Shown in pieces: positions 34,938 through 42,936 of a DNA stretch of 43,394 bases (its first letter is position 1; every line of letters starts with the position of its first letter). The stretch covers positions 417,928 through 461,321 of the forward strand of contig NZ_MPOH02000009.1 in the NCBI RefSeq assembly GCF_001896135.2, given 5' to 3'. The translations under genes and the position numbers were made by a program. Source of the DNA: Streptomyces phaeoluteigriseus. Its GTDB lineage: Bacteria > Actinomycetota > Actinomycetes > Streptomycetales > Streptomycetaceae. The notes beneath the pieces are model-generated. The model searched no databases, was not told the origin of the DNA, and saw nothing but the letters and a program-made list of their open reading frames with translations.

Positions 34938-36371
34938 TCAGCTGTCGAAGCCCAGCCCGAGCCGGTCCATCGCCCGCAGCCACAGGTTGCGGCGCCCGTC
35001 GTGCGCGTCCGCCCGCGCCAGCGACCACTTGGTGAGGGCGATGCCGGTCCAGGCGAAGGGCTCCGGCGGGAAGGGCAGCGGCTTCCTGCGGACCATCTCC
35101 AGCGAGGTCAGCTCGGTGGGCTCGCCGGCCAGCAGGTCGAGCATCACCTCGGCGCCGAACCGGGTCGCGCCCACCCCGAGCCCCGTGTACCCGGCGGCAT
35201 AGGCCACCTTCCCCCGGTGGGCCGTGCCGAAGAAGGCCGAGAAGCGCGAGCAGGTGTCGATGGCGCCGCCCCACGCGTGCGTGAAGCGCACCCCCTCCAG
35301 CTGGGGGAAGCAGGTGAAGAAGTGCTCGGCGAGCTTGGCGTACGTCTCAGGCCGGTCGTCGTACTCGGCGCGCACCCGGCCGCCGTACGGGTAGATCGCG
35401 TCGTAGCCACCCCACAGGACTCGGTTGTCGGCGGAGAGCCGGAAGTAGTGGAACTGGTTCGCGCTGTCGCCGAGGCCCTGCCGGTTCTTCCAGCCGATCG
35501 CGTCGAGCTGTCCGGCGCTCAGCGGTTCCGTCATCAGCGCGTAGTCGTAGACCGGCACGGTGTAGGCGCGGACCCGCTTGACCAGGTTGGGGAAGACGTT
35601 CGTGCCGAGCGCGACCTGCCGCGCGCGGACCTGCCCGTACGGGGTGCCCACGGCCATCCCCGTGCCGTGCGGCTTCAGCGTCAGCGCGGGGGTGTGCTCG
35701 TGGACGCGGACGCCGAGGCGCAGGCACGCCTGCTTCAGGCCCCACGCGAGTTTCGCCGGGTGGAGCATGGCCACGCCCCGGCGGTCGTACAGACCCGCCT
35801 GGAAGGTGGGCGAGTCGACCTGTTCGCGGACCGCTTCGCCGTCGAGGAACTCGATGCCCTCGGCGAGGCCCTTGGCGTCGATCTCCTCGTACCAGTCGCG
35901 CAGTTCGCGTGCCTGGTAGGGCTCGGTCGCCACGTCGATCTCGCCGGTGCGCTCGAAGTCGCAGTCGATGCCGTACCGGGCGATCGCCGCCTCGATCCCG
36001 TCGAGGTTGCGCGCGCCCAGTTCCTCCAGCCGGTGGATCTCGTCCGGCCAGCGGGTCAGCCCGTTGGCGAGTCCGTGGGTGAGGGAGGCCGCGCAGAAGC
36101 CCCCGTTGCGGCCCGAGGCGGCCCAGCCCACCTCGCGGCCCTCCAGCAGCACCACGTCCCGCTGCGGCTCGCGCTCCTTGGCGATCAGCGCTGTCCACAG
36201 TCCGCTGTACCCGCCGCCCACGACCAGCAGGTCGCAGGTCGTGGCGGCGGTGAGCGCGGGCTCGGGGTGGGGCTTTCCCGGATCCTCCAGCCAGTAGGGA
36301 ACCGGCTGCGCATCCGCGAGCGATGTCGTCCAGTGATTGTCTCTGCCACGGCTCATGGCGCTTGGGGCCAT
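34938..36371 (-). CDS. FAD-dependent oxidoreductase (PuuB / gamma-glutamylputrescine oxidase-like)
   Basis: A 477-residue DAO-fold flavoenzyme. The FAD-binding GxGxxG appears as LLVVGGGYSGLWTALIAKE near residue 50 and is followed by the acidic end of strand 2 in VVLLEGREVGWAASGRNGG. GYTGLGVGATRFGAEVM forms the C-terminal FAD loop. PuuB-type enzymes oxidise gamma-glutamylputrescine to its aldehyde, releasing H2O2 and ammonia. It lies at the end of an operon with a putrescine/spermidine-type importer and an aldehyde dehydrogenase, which supports that role; another polyamine or amine substrate is possible. No PuuA-like glutamine synthetase is in the window. AGGGAG eight bases before ATG 36371 fixes the start, 21 bp after potC. 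Confidence 0.85.
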   Translation of the reverse strand: MAPSAMSRGRDNHWTTSLADAQPVPYWLEDPGKPHPEPALTAATTCDLLVVGGGYSGLWTALIAKEREPQRDVVLLEGREVGWAASGRNGGFCAASLTHGLANGLTRWPDEIHRLEELGARNLDGIEAAIARYGIDCDFERTGEIDVATEPYQARELRDWYEEIDAKGLAEGIEFLDGEAVREQVDSPTFQAGLYDRRGVAMLHPAKLAWGLKQACLRLGVRVHEHTPALTLKPHGTGMAVGTPYGQVRARQVALGTNVFPNLVKRVRAYTVPVYDYALMTEPLSAGQLDAIGWKNRQGLGDSANQFHYFRLSADNRVLWGGYDAIYPYGGRVRAEYDDRPETYAKLAEHFFTCFPQLEGVRFTHAWGGAIDTCSRFSAFFGTAHRGKVAYAAGYTGLGVGATRFGAEVMLDLLAGEPTELTSLEMVRRKPLPFPPEPFAWTGIALTKWSLARADAHDGRRNLWLRAMDRLGLGFDS

Positions 36372-36392
36372 GATTCCAACTCCCTACAGGGC

Positions 36393-37193
36393 TTACGCCT
36401 TTTGCTTGTTACGGCGGTTGTTGACGACCATCGAGGTCAGGACGATCAGGACGGCGACGAGGAACATGGCCGTACCGATGACGTTGATCTGGACGGGCGT
36501 TCCGCGCTGTGCCGAGCCCCAGACGAACATGGGGAAGGTCACGGTGGAGCCCGCGTTGAAATTGGTGATGATGAAATCGTCGAAGGAGAGCGCGAAGGCG
36601 AGCAGCGCGCCCGCGGCGATTCCCGGTGCGGCGATCGGCAGGGTGACCCGCCAGAAGGTCTGGAGCGGGCCGGCGTAGAGGTCCTGGGCCGCCTGTTCCA
36701 GCCTCGGGTCCATCGACATGACGCGTGCCTTCACGGCCGTCACGACGAAGCTGAGGCAGAACATGATGTGGGCGATGAGGATCGTCCAGAAACCCAGCTG
36801 CGCGCCCATGTTCAGGAACAGCGTGAGCAGCGAGGCCGCCATGACGACCTCGGGCATGGCCATGGGCAGGAAGATCAGCGAGCTGACGGCGCCCCGCGCG
36901 CGGAAGCGGTAGCGGACCAGCGCGAAGGCGATCATCGTGCCGAGCGCGGTCGCGCCGAGCGTCGCCCAGAACGCGATCTGGAGGCTGAGCGACAGTGAGC
37001 CGCACAGCCCGGAGACCCCGCACGGGTCCTTCCAGGCGTCGGCGGAGAACTGCTGCCACTCGTAGTTGAAGCGCCCCTTCGGTTCGTTGAAGGAGAACAC
37101 CGTGACGACGATGTTGGGCAGCAGCAGATAGGCGAGCGTCAGAAGCCCCGCGATGACGACGAATTTCCTCTTGAACCAGTTGACGAGAGGCAT
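36393..37193 (-). CDS. potC: spermidine/putrescine ABC transporter permease PotC-like
   Basis: A 266-residue permease with six hydrophobic segments (FVVIAGLLTLAYLLLPNIVV first) and an EAA loop EQAAQDLYAGPLQTFWRVTLP. The residues LSFDDFIITNF near segment five are characteristic of PotC/PotI. The start ATG lies directly after the potB stop (TGA-ATG with no gap), so translation is coupled. It forms the membrane channel with PotB, driven by PotA and fed by PotD. Confidence 0.9.
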   Translation of the reverse strand: MPLVNWFKRKFVVIAGLLTLAYLLLPNIVVTVFSFNEPKGRFNYEWQQFSADAWKDPCGVSGLCGSLSLSLQIAFWATLGATALGTMIAFALVRYRFRARGAVSSLIFLPMAMPEVVMAASLLTLFLNMGAQLGFWTILIAHIMFCLSFVVTAVKARVMSMDPRLEQAAQDLYAGPLQTFWRVTLPIAAPGIAAGALLAFALSFDDFIITNFNAGSTVTFPMFVWGSAQRGTPVQINVIGTAMFLVAVLIVLTSMVVNNRRNKQKA

Positions 37194-38123
37194 TCAGACC
37201 AGATCCTCCGTCCCGGACCTGCGGATGTAGAAGGTGACCATGAAAAGGATCGCGGCCATGAGGATGAAGGAGAGCGCCGCGGCCGTCGGGTAGTCCAGCA
37301 CCCGCAGGAACTGCGTCTGGATGACGTTGCCGATCATGCGGGTGTCGGTGGAGCCGAGGAGTTCGGCGTTGACGTAGTCGCCGGACGCCGGGATGAAGGT
37401 CAGCAGCGTGCCGGAGACCACGCCCGGCATCGACAGCGGGAAGGTGACCTTGCGGAAGGTGGTGACGGGCCTGGCGTACAGGTCGCCGGCCGCCTCGTGC
37501 AGCCGTCCGTCGATGCGCTCCAGCGAGGTGTAGAGCGGAAGGATCATGAACGGCAGGAAGTTGTACGTCAGGCCGCAGACCACCGCCAGCGGCGTGGCCA
37601 GCACCCGGTCCCCCGCGGTCCAGCCGAGCCAGCTCGTCACGTCCAGCACGTGGAGCGTGTTGAGGGCACCGACGACGGGCCCGCCGTCCGACAGGATCGT
37701 CTTCCAGGCGAGGGTGCGGATCAGGAAGCTGGTGAAGAACGGCGCGATCACCAGGACCATGATCAGGTTCCGCCAGCGGCCCGCGCGGAAGGCGATCAGG
37801 TAGGCGAGCGGATAGCCCAGCACCAGGCACAGGATCGTCGCGGCGGCGGCGTAGAGGACCGAGCGCAGGAACTGCGGCCAGTAGTCGCTCAGCGCGTCCC
37901 AGTAGGTCGCGAAGTGCCAGGTGACCTTGTAGCCCTCTTCGAGGGAGCCGGTCTGCACGGACGTGGAGGCCTGGTAGATCATCGGCAGCGCGAAGAACAC
38001 CAGCAGCCAGAGCATGCCGGGCAGCAGCAGCCAGTAGGGCGTCCAGCGGCCCCGCCTGCGGGGCGGCCCGGTCTCCGGGGCGGTCGGGACGAGGGGCGGT
38101 GGCGCCTCCGTGAGGGTCGCCAT
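37194..38123 (-). CDS. potB: spermidine/putrescine ABC transporter permease PotB-like
   Basis: A 309-residue permease with a Pro-rich cytoplasmic N-terminus, six membrane segments (YWLLLPGMLWLLVFFALPMI first) and an EAA loop HEAAGDLYARPVTTFRKVTFP. FIPASGDYVNAELLGS is the PotB/PotH signature near the fifth segment. The ATG shares one base with the potA stop (TGATG). Confidence 0.9.
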   Translation of the reverse strand: MATLTEAPPPLVPTAPETGPPRRRGRWTPYWLLLPGMLWLLVFFALPMIYQASTSVQTGSLEEGYKVTWHFATYWDALSDYWPQFLRSVLYAAAATILCLVLGYPLAYLIAFRAGRWRNLIMVLVIAPFFTSFLIRTLAWKTILSDGGPVVGALNTLHVLDVTSWLGWTAGDRVLATPLAVVCGLTYNFLPFMILPLYTSLERIDGRLHEAAGDLYARPVTTFRKVTFPLSMPGVVSGTLLTFIPASGDYVNAELLGSTDTRMIGNVIQTQFLRVLDYPTAAALSFILMAAILFMVTFYIRRSGTEDLV

Positions 38124-39274
38124 CAGAGCGCCGCCTCTTCGTCCAGGCCGGCGTCGATGGCCTGTTCGGCGTCGAAGCCGAAGGTGTGGGCGGGGCTCCA
38201 GTGCAGGACGACCTCGGCGCCGGGGGCCAGCCGGGTGTCGCGGTCGACGTTCTGGACGTAGACCTCGAACTCGGGGCAGACGGCGCTGTCGACGACGTAC
38301 TGCGTGGAGACGCCGATGAACGACGTGGCGGCGATCGTGCCGGTGATGCGGTTGCGGCCCTCCGGGATCCCGCCGGCGTCGTCGGCGTGGGTGAGGGAGA
38401 TCTTCTCCGGGCGGATGCCGACGAGCACCTTGCCGCCGGTCGTCGTCGGCGCCGCGCAGCGGGCTTCCGGCAGTACGAGCTTGCCGCCGCCGGCCCTCAG
38501 CACGACGTCCTCGCCGCTCCTGGAGTCGACCTCGGCCTCGATGAGGTTGGAGGTGCCGAGGAAGTTCGCGACGAAGGTGCTGCGCGGGTTCTCGTACAGG
38601 TCGGCGGGCGAGCCGAGCTGCTCGACGCGGCCCGCGTTCATCACGGCGACCGTGTCGGCCATGGTCATGGCCTCCTCCTGGTCGTGCGTGACGTGCACGA
38701 AGGTGATGCCGACCTCGGTCTGGATGCGCTTGAGCTCCAGCTGCATCTGGCGGCGCAGCTTGAGGTCGAGGGCGCCGAGGGGTTCGTCGAGGAGGAGCAC
38801 CCTGGGGTGGTTGATCAGGGCGCGGGCCACGGCGACGCGCTGCTGCTGGCCGCCGGAGAGCTGGTGCGGCTTCTTGCGGGCCTGCTCGCCGAGCTGGACG
38901 AGGTCCAGCATGTCCCCGACCTGCTTCTTCACGCTCTTGATGCCGCGTCGGCGCAGGCCGAAGGCGACGTTCTCGAAGATGTCGAGGTGCGGGAAGAGGG
39001 CGTAGGACTGGAAGACGGTGTTCACGGGCCGCTTGTAGGGCGGGAGGGCCGTGACGTCCTGGTCGCCGAGGTGGACGGTCCCGGACGTGGGCTCCTCCAG
39101 GCCGGCGATCATGCGCAGGGTGGTGGTCTTGCCGCAGCCCGAGGCGCCGAGCAGGGCGAAGAAGGAGCCCTGCGGGACGGTCAGGTCGAGCGGGTGGACG
39201 GCGGTGAAGGAGCCGTAGGTCTTGCTGATCCCGGAGAGGCGGACATCGCCGCCGGCGTCGGTCGTCGTCTTCAT
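38123..39274 (-). CDS. potA: spermidine/putrescine ABC transporter ATP-binding protein PotA-like
   Basis: A 383-residue ABC ATPase with Walker [13 protein letters not shown]-loop [12 protein letters not shown], signature [15 protein letters not shown], Walker [13 protein letters not shown], the H-loop [10 protein letters not shown] and a C-terminal TOBE domain (after about residue 290, [10 protein letters not shown]). This architecture is that of PotA/FbpC-type importers. I start at ATG 39274 (MKTTTDAGG), 4 bp after the potD stop; an upstream in-frame ATG would overlap potD by 35 bp. It has its own importer partners, in contrast to the sugar importer in this window, which lacks an ATPase. Confidence 0.92.
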   Translation of the reverse strand: MKTTTDAGGDVRLSGISKTYGSFTAVHPLDLTVPQGSFFALLGASGCGKTTTLRMIAGLEEPTSGTVHLGDQDVTALPPYKRPVNTVFQSYALFPHLDIFENVAFGLRRRGIKSVKKQVGDMLDLVQLGEQARKKPHQLSGGQQQRVAVARALINHPRVLLLDEPLGALDLKLRRQMQLELKRIQTEVGITFVHVTHDQEEAMTMADTVAVMNAGRVEQLGSPADLYENPRSTFVANFLGTSNLIEAEVDSRSGEDVVLRAGGGKLVLPEARCAAPTTTGGKVLVGIRPEKISLTHADDAGGIPEGRNRITGTIAATSFIGVSTQYVVDSAVCPEFEVYVQNVDRDTRLAPGAEVVLHWSPAHTFGFDAEQAIDAGLDEEAAL

Positions 39275-39278
39275 CTCG

Positions 39279-40526
39279 TCACGCCCCAGTGAGCTTCGCG
39301 AACTGCGCTTCATAGGCCGTCTCTTCCTCGGCGCTCAGTGAGCGGAAGGCGTGGGACTTGGCCTGCATGGCCTTGTCGGGGATGATCAGCGGGTTGTTCG
39401 CCGCATCCTCGTCGATCTTCGCCAGCTCGTCCTTCACTCCGTCGACGGGACAGACGTAGTTGATGTAGGCGGCGAGTTCGGCGGCCGGCCGGGGCTCGTA
39501 GTAGTAGTCGATGAGCCGCTCGGCGTTCGTCTTGTGACGGGCCTTGTTGGGGATCAGCATGTTGTCGCTGGACGTCAGGTATCCGCTGTCCGGGATCAGG
39601 AAGTCGATGTCCGGGCTGTCCGCCTTGAGCTGGACGACGTCACCGGCCCAGGCGATGCAGGCCGCGAAGTCGCCGCTGGTGATGTCCGACGTGTAGTCGT
39701 TGCCGGTGAAGCGGCGGATCTGCCCGCTGTCGACGCCCTTCTGGAGGCGGGCGATCGCCGCCGCGTAGTCGTCGTCCGTGAACTTCCCGGGGTCCTTGCC
39801 CATGTCCAGCAGTGTCATGCCGATGCTGTCGCGCATCTCGGTGAGGAACCCGACGCGGCCCTTGAGTTTGGGGTTGTCGAGCAGGTCGGAGACCGACTTC
39901 ACCTCGACGCCGTCGAGCGCCTTCTTGTTGTAGGCGATGACCGTGGAGATGCCCTGCCAGGGGTAGGAGTACGCCCGCCCGGGGTCCCAGTCGGGGCTGC
40001 GGAACTGGCCCGACAGGTTGGCGTACGCGTGCGGCAGGTTGGACGGGTCCAGTTTCTGGACCCAGCCCAGGCGGATGAGGCGGGCGGCGAGCCAGTCGGT
40101 GAGGACGACGAGGTCGCGCCCGGTCTCCTGGCCCGCGGCGAGCTGCGGCTTGATCTTGCCGAAGAACTCGTTGTTGTCGTTGATGTCCTCGGTGTACTTG
40201 ACCTTGATGCCGGTCCGCTCCGTGAACGTGTCGAGGGTCGGGTGGTGCTTGCCCGCCTCGTCGACGTCCATGTACTCGGTCCAGTTGGAGAAGCTGACGG
40301 TCTTCTCCTTCGCCGAGTGGTCCTCGGCGGACGTGCCGCCCTCGGTCTTGCCGGCCGCGGGGATCCCGCAGGCGCTCAGCGCCCCGAGGCCGCCCAGTGT
40401 CAGGGCGCCGCCCGCCGAGGCGCGCAGCAGCGACCTGCGGGTCATGGCTGCCCTGCCGTTGCGGAGACTGCGCCGCATGGCGGCCGCTTGGGGCGGGGTC
40501 AGGCGGTCTGGCTCGTACTGCTCCAT
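39279..40526 (-). CDS. potD: spermidine/putrescine-binding lipoprotein PotD-like
   Basis: A 415-residue binding protein with a long N-terminal region, a twin-arginine motif (MTRRSLLRAS, R30-R31) and a lipobox LSAC (C53), indicating a Tat-exported lipoprotein. The mature part has VSFSNWTEYMD, the type II binding-protein opening of PotD/PotF, SYPWQGISTVIAYNKKAL, and PDSGYLTSSDNMLIPNKARH near the ligand-binding hinge. The Asp and aromatic residues that contact amines in PotD seem present by position, but I could not align them. It lies 54 bp after the aldehyde dehydrogenase gene and is second in the operon. Confidence 0.9.
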   Translation of the reverse strand: MEQYEPDRLTPPQAAAMRRSLRNGRAAMTRRSLLRASAGGALTLGGLGALSACGIPAAGKTEGGTSAEDHSAKEKTVSFSNWTEYMDVDEAGKHHPTLDTFTERTGIKVKYTEDINDNNEFFGKIKPQLAAGQETGRDLVVLTDWLAARLIRLGWVQKLDPSNLPHAYANLSGQFRSPDWDPGRAYSYPWQGISTVIAYNKKALDGVEVKSVSDLLDNPKLKGRVGFLTEMRDSIGMTLLDMGKDPGKFTDDDYAAAIARLQKGVDSGQIRRFTGNDYTSDITSGDFAACIAWAGDVVQLKADSPDIDFLIPDSGYLTSSDNMLIPNKARHKTNAERLIDYYYEPRPAAELAAYINYVCPVDGVKDELAKIDEDAANNPLIIPDKAMQAKSHAFRSLSAEEETAYEAQFAKLTGA

Positions 40527-40580
40527 GCGCGTGGTGCCCTTTCGGGAGGATTCGGCCCGGTCGGCGGCCGGAATTCGTGA

Positions 40581-42125
40581 CTAACGGTCCCCGAAGACGG
40601 TGCGGTGCCAGTCCTTGCGGACCACCGCGGTGTTGTCGAACATGACGTGCTTGATCTGGGTGTACTCCTCGAACGAGTAGGCGGACATGTCCTTGCCGAA
40701 GCCGGACGCCTTGTATCCGCCGTGAGGCATCTCGCTGATGATCGGGATGTGGTCGTTGACCCACACGCATCCGGCCTTGATCTCGCGTGTCGCCCGGTTC
40801 GCCCGGTAGACGTCCCGGCTCCACGCGGAGGCGGCCAGCCCGTACGGCGTGTCGTTGGCGAGCGCGATGCCCTCGTCGTCGCTGTCGAAGGGGAGGACGA
40901 CGAGGACCGGCCCGAAGATCTCGGACTGGACGATCTCGCTGTCCTGCCCGGCGTCCGCGACCAGGGTGGGCGGATAGTACGCGCCGTTCGCGAGATCCCC
41001 CTGAGGGGCCTCGCCGCCTGTCACCACGCGCGCGTAGGCACGCGCCCGGTCGACGAAGGCGGCGACCCGGTCGCGCTGGACGTGCGAGATCAGCGGCCCG
41101 AGGTCGGTGCCCGGGGCGAAGGGGTCCCCGAGCCGGACGGTCTCCATGAGGGCGGCCGTCCTCTCGACGAACGCCTCGTAGAGGGGCAGCTGCACATAGG
41201 CGCGCGTGGCCGCCGTGCAGTCCTGCCCGGTGTTGATGAGCGAGCCGGCGACCGCGCCCTGCACGGCGGCGTCCAGGTCGGCGTCGTCGAAGACGACGAA
41301 GGGCGCCTTGCCGCCCAGCTCCAGGTGCAGGCGCTTCACGGTGGCGGTGGCGATCTCCGCGACCCGCCTACCCACGGCGGTGGACCCGGTGAAGGAGGTC
41401 ATGACGACGTCGGGATGGCCGACGAGGTGCTCGCCCGCTTCCCGCCCGGTCCCGGTGACGACGTTGATCACGCCGTCGGGGATGCCCGCGTCGGTGGCCG
41501 CCTGGGCGAAGAGGAGCGAGGTGAGGGGGGTGAGTTCGGCGGGCTTGAGCACGATCGTGTTGCCCGCGGCGATCGCCGGGAGGATCTTCCAGGCGGCCAT
41601 CTGGAGGGGGTAGTTCCAGGGGGCGACGGAGCCGACGACGCCGATCGGTTCGCGCCGTACGTACGAGGTGTGGTCGCCGGAGTACTCCCCGGCCGACTGG
41701 CCCTGGAGGTGCCGGGCGGCCCCCGCGAAGAAGGCGGTGTTGTCGATGGTGCCGGGGACGTCGAACTCGCGGGTCAGCTTCAGCGGCTTGCCGCACTGGA
41801 GCGACTCGGCACGGGCGAAGTCCTCGGCGCGTTCGGCGAGGACGGCGGCGAAACGGTGCAGGGCGTCGGAGCGCTCGCCGGGGGTGGCGGCCGCCCACGC
41901 CGGGAAGGCGGCACGGGCGGCGGCGACGGCCGCGTCGACGTCGTCCGCCCCGGCGAGTTCGTAGGTGAGGACCTCTTCCCCGGTGGCCGGGTCGATCACG
42001 GCGTGCGTCCGCCCGGACGTGCCCTTGCGCAGGCGGCCCGCGATGTACTGCGCGCCGTCCGCGAAACGTGCCTGTGCGGGAAACCGGCCGACTCGGTCCG
42101 GGGTGGCGCTAGCCGGGTTCTGCAT
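40581..42125 (-). CDS. gamma-aminobutyraldehyde dehydrogenase-like aldehyde dehydrogenase
   Basis: A 514-residue aldehyde dehydrogenase with APWNYPLQMA (Asn), FTGSTAVGRRV, LHLELGGKAPFVVFDDADLD (general base Glu) and the nucleophile C303 in NTGQDCTAATR. SEIFGPVLVV, NDHIPIISEMPHGGYKASGF and YTQIKHVM at the end match the PatD/YdcW and betaine-aldehyde group, which acts on amino-aldehydes. As first gene of an operon with PotDABC and a PuuB-like oxidase, it probably oxidises 4-aminobutyraldehyde (or its gamma-glutamyl form) to GABA, which gabT would then use. GGAGGAG six bases before ATG 42125 fixes the start. Confidence 0.88.
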   Translation of the reverse strand: MQNPASATPDRVGRFPAQARFADGAQYIAGRLRKGTSGRTHAVIDPATGEEVLTYELAGADDVDAAVAAARAAFPAWAAATPGERSDALHRFAAVLAERAEDFARAESLQCGKPLKLTREFDVPGTIDNTAFFAGAARHLQGQSAGEYSGDHTSYVRREPIGVVGSVAPWNYPLQMAAWKILPAIAAGNTIVLKPAELTPLTSLLFAQAATDAGIPDGVINVVTGTGREAGEHLVGHPDVVMTSFTGSTAVGRRVAEIATATVKRLHLELGGKAPFVVFDDADLDAAVQGAVAGSLINTGQDCTAATRAYVQLPLYEAFVERTAALMETVRLGDPFAPGTDLGPLISHVQRDRVAAFVDRARAYARVVTGGEAPQGDLANGAYYPPTLVADAGQDSEIVQSEIFGPVLVVLPFDSDDEGIALANDTPYGLAASAWSRDVYRANRATREIKAGCVWVNDHIPIISEMPHGGYKASGFGKDMSAYSFEEYTQIKHVMFDNTAVVRKDWHRTVFGDR

Positions 42126-42197
42126 GTCGCTCTCCTCCGCCTTCGCCCCCCTGTCCACGGGGGTGGGTGGCGTAGCTCCAGCCTGATTTGAGTGCCG

Positions 42198-42226
42198 ATC
42201 CTGACAGAGCAATGGGACTCCAACAA
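42198..42226 (-). promoter_or_regulatory. predicted promoter of the polyamine operon
   Basis: On the minus strand TTGTTG (42221-42226) and CAGGAT (42198-42203) are separated by 17 bp. They lie 73 bp upstream of the dehydrogenase ATG. Prediction only. Confidence 0.5.
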
Positions 42227-42228
42227 GT

Positions 42229-42264
42229 GATTCCGTTGTTGCCTTTTGGTTACGCGACGGAATC
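42229..42264. promoter_or_regulatory. 8-bp inverted repeat with 20-bp spacer upstream of the polyamine operon
   Basis: GATTCCGT (42229-42236) and ACGGAATC (42257-42264) are perfect inverted arms with centres 28 bp apart, just upstream of the predicted -35. The location suits an activator; the nearby PucR protein is a candidate. Confidence 0.5.
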
Positions 42265-42336
42265 TGTCGACCAGGTGTCGAGTCGGCGAGGAAAAGGACA
42301 GACGCACTGTCCGTGGTGCGTGCCACAGTGGAATGC

Positions 42337-42893
42337 ATGGAGAAGATCGATTCCCGGGAAGCCCTGCTCAGGGAGGTCCGGTCGGGAGCCCGCATCAGGT
42401 ATCTGCACTTCTGGGGCCACCGCCCGCGGCCCGACGGAGAGATCGGACCGAGTTGCCTGAGCCAGTGGTGGCCGTCCCCTTTCACCGTGGACGGCGTGGA
42501 GTACGCGACGGCCGAGCACTGGATGATGGCGGGCAAGGCACGCCTGTTCGGTGACGCGGAGGCGGAGCGCCGGGCGCTGGCCGCCGGTCACCCCTCCGAG
42601 GCGAAGAAGGCCGGGCGTCTGGTGCGCGGCTTCGACGAGACGGCTGGGGGCGCGAGCGGTTCCGGATCGTGGTGGAGGGCAGCGTCCACAAGTTCGGCGC
42701 GGATCCGGCGCTGCGGCGGTACCTCCTGGGCACGGGCGAGCGCGTGCTGGTGGAGGCGAGCCCGGTCGACCGCGTCTGGGGCATCGGCCTCACCGCGGAC
42801 GACGACGCGGCGACGGACCCGGAGCGCTGGAGAGGCCCCAACCTGCTGGGCTTCGCGCTGATGGAGGCCAGGCGGACGCTGCGGGCCGGGTGA
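42337..42893 (+). CDS. NADAR (YbiA-like) domain protein, one frame break
   Basis: The joined 185-residue protein matches the NADAR fold. It has YLHFWGHRPR, CLSQWWPSPFTVDGVEYATA then EHWMMAGKARLFGD, and VVEGSVHKFGADPALRRYLL, with the closing RWRGPNLLGFALMEAR. NADAR proteins such as YbiA act on ADP-ribosylated intermediates of riboflavin or NAD metabolism, and some reverse ADP-ribosylation. The frame breaks at about 42641-42645, where GGCTGG should probably be GGCCTGG; the repaired join reads FDETAWGRERFRIVVEGSV. The start is uncertain: ATG 42337 fits the family length, with in-frame GTG codons at 42313 and 42328 and no clear Shine-Dalgarno. It is divergent from the polyamine operon. Confidence 0.8.
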
Positions 42894-42917
42894 GGGACGC
42901 TGCGGGCCGGGTGAGGG
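42876..42917. repeat. exact 21-bp tandem duplication across the NADAR stop codon
   Basis: 42876-42896 and 42897-42917 are identical (GACGCTGCGGGCCGGGTGAGG). The first copy contains the end of the coding sequence and the TGA; the second lies downstream. Confidence 0.85.
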
Positions 42918-42936
42918 AGCCGGGGGAGGGCCGCCC

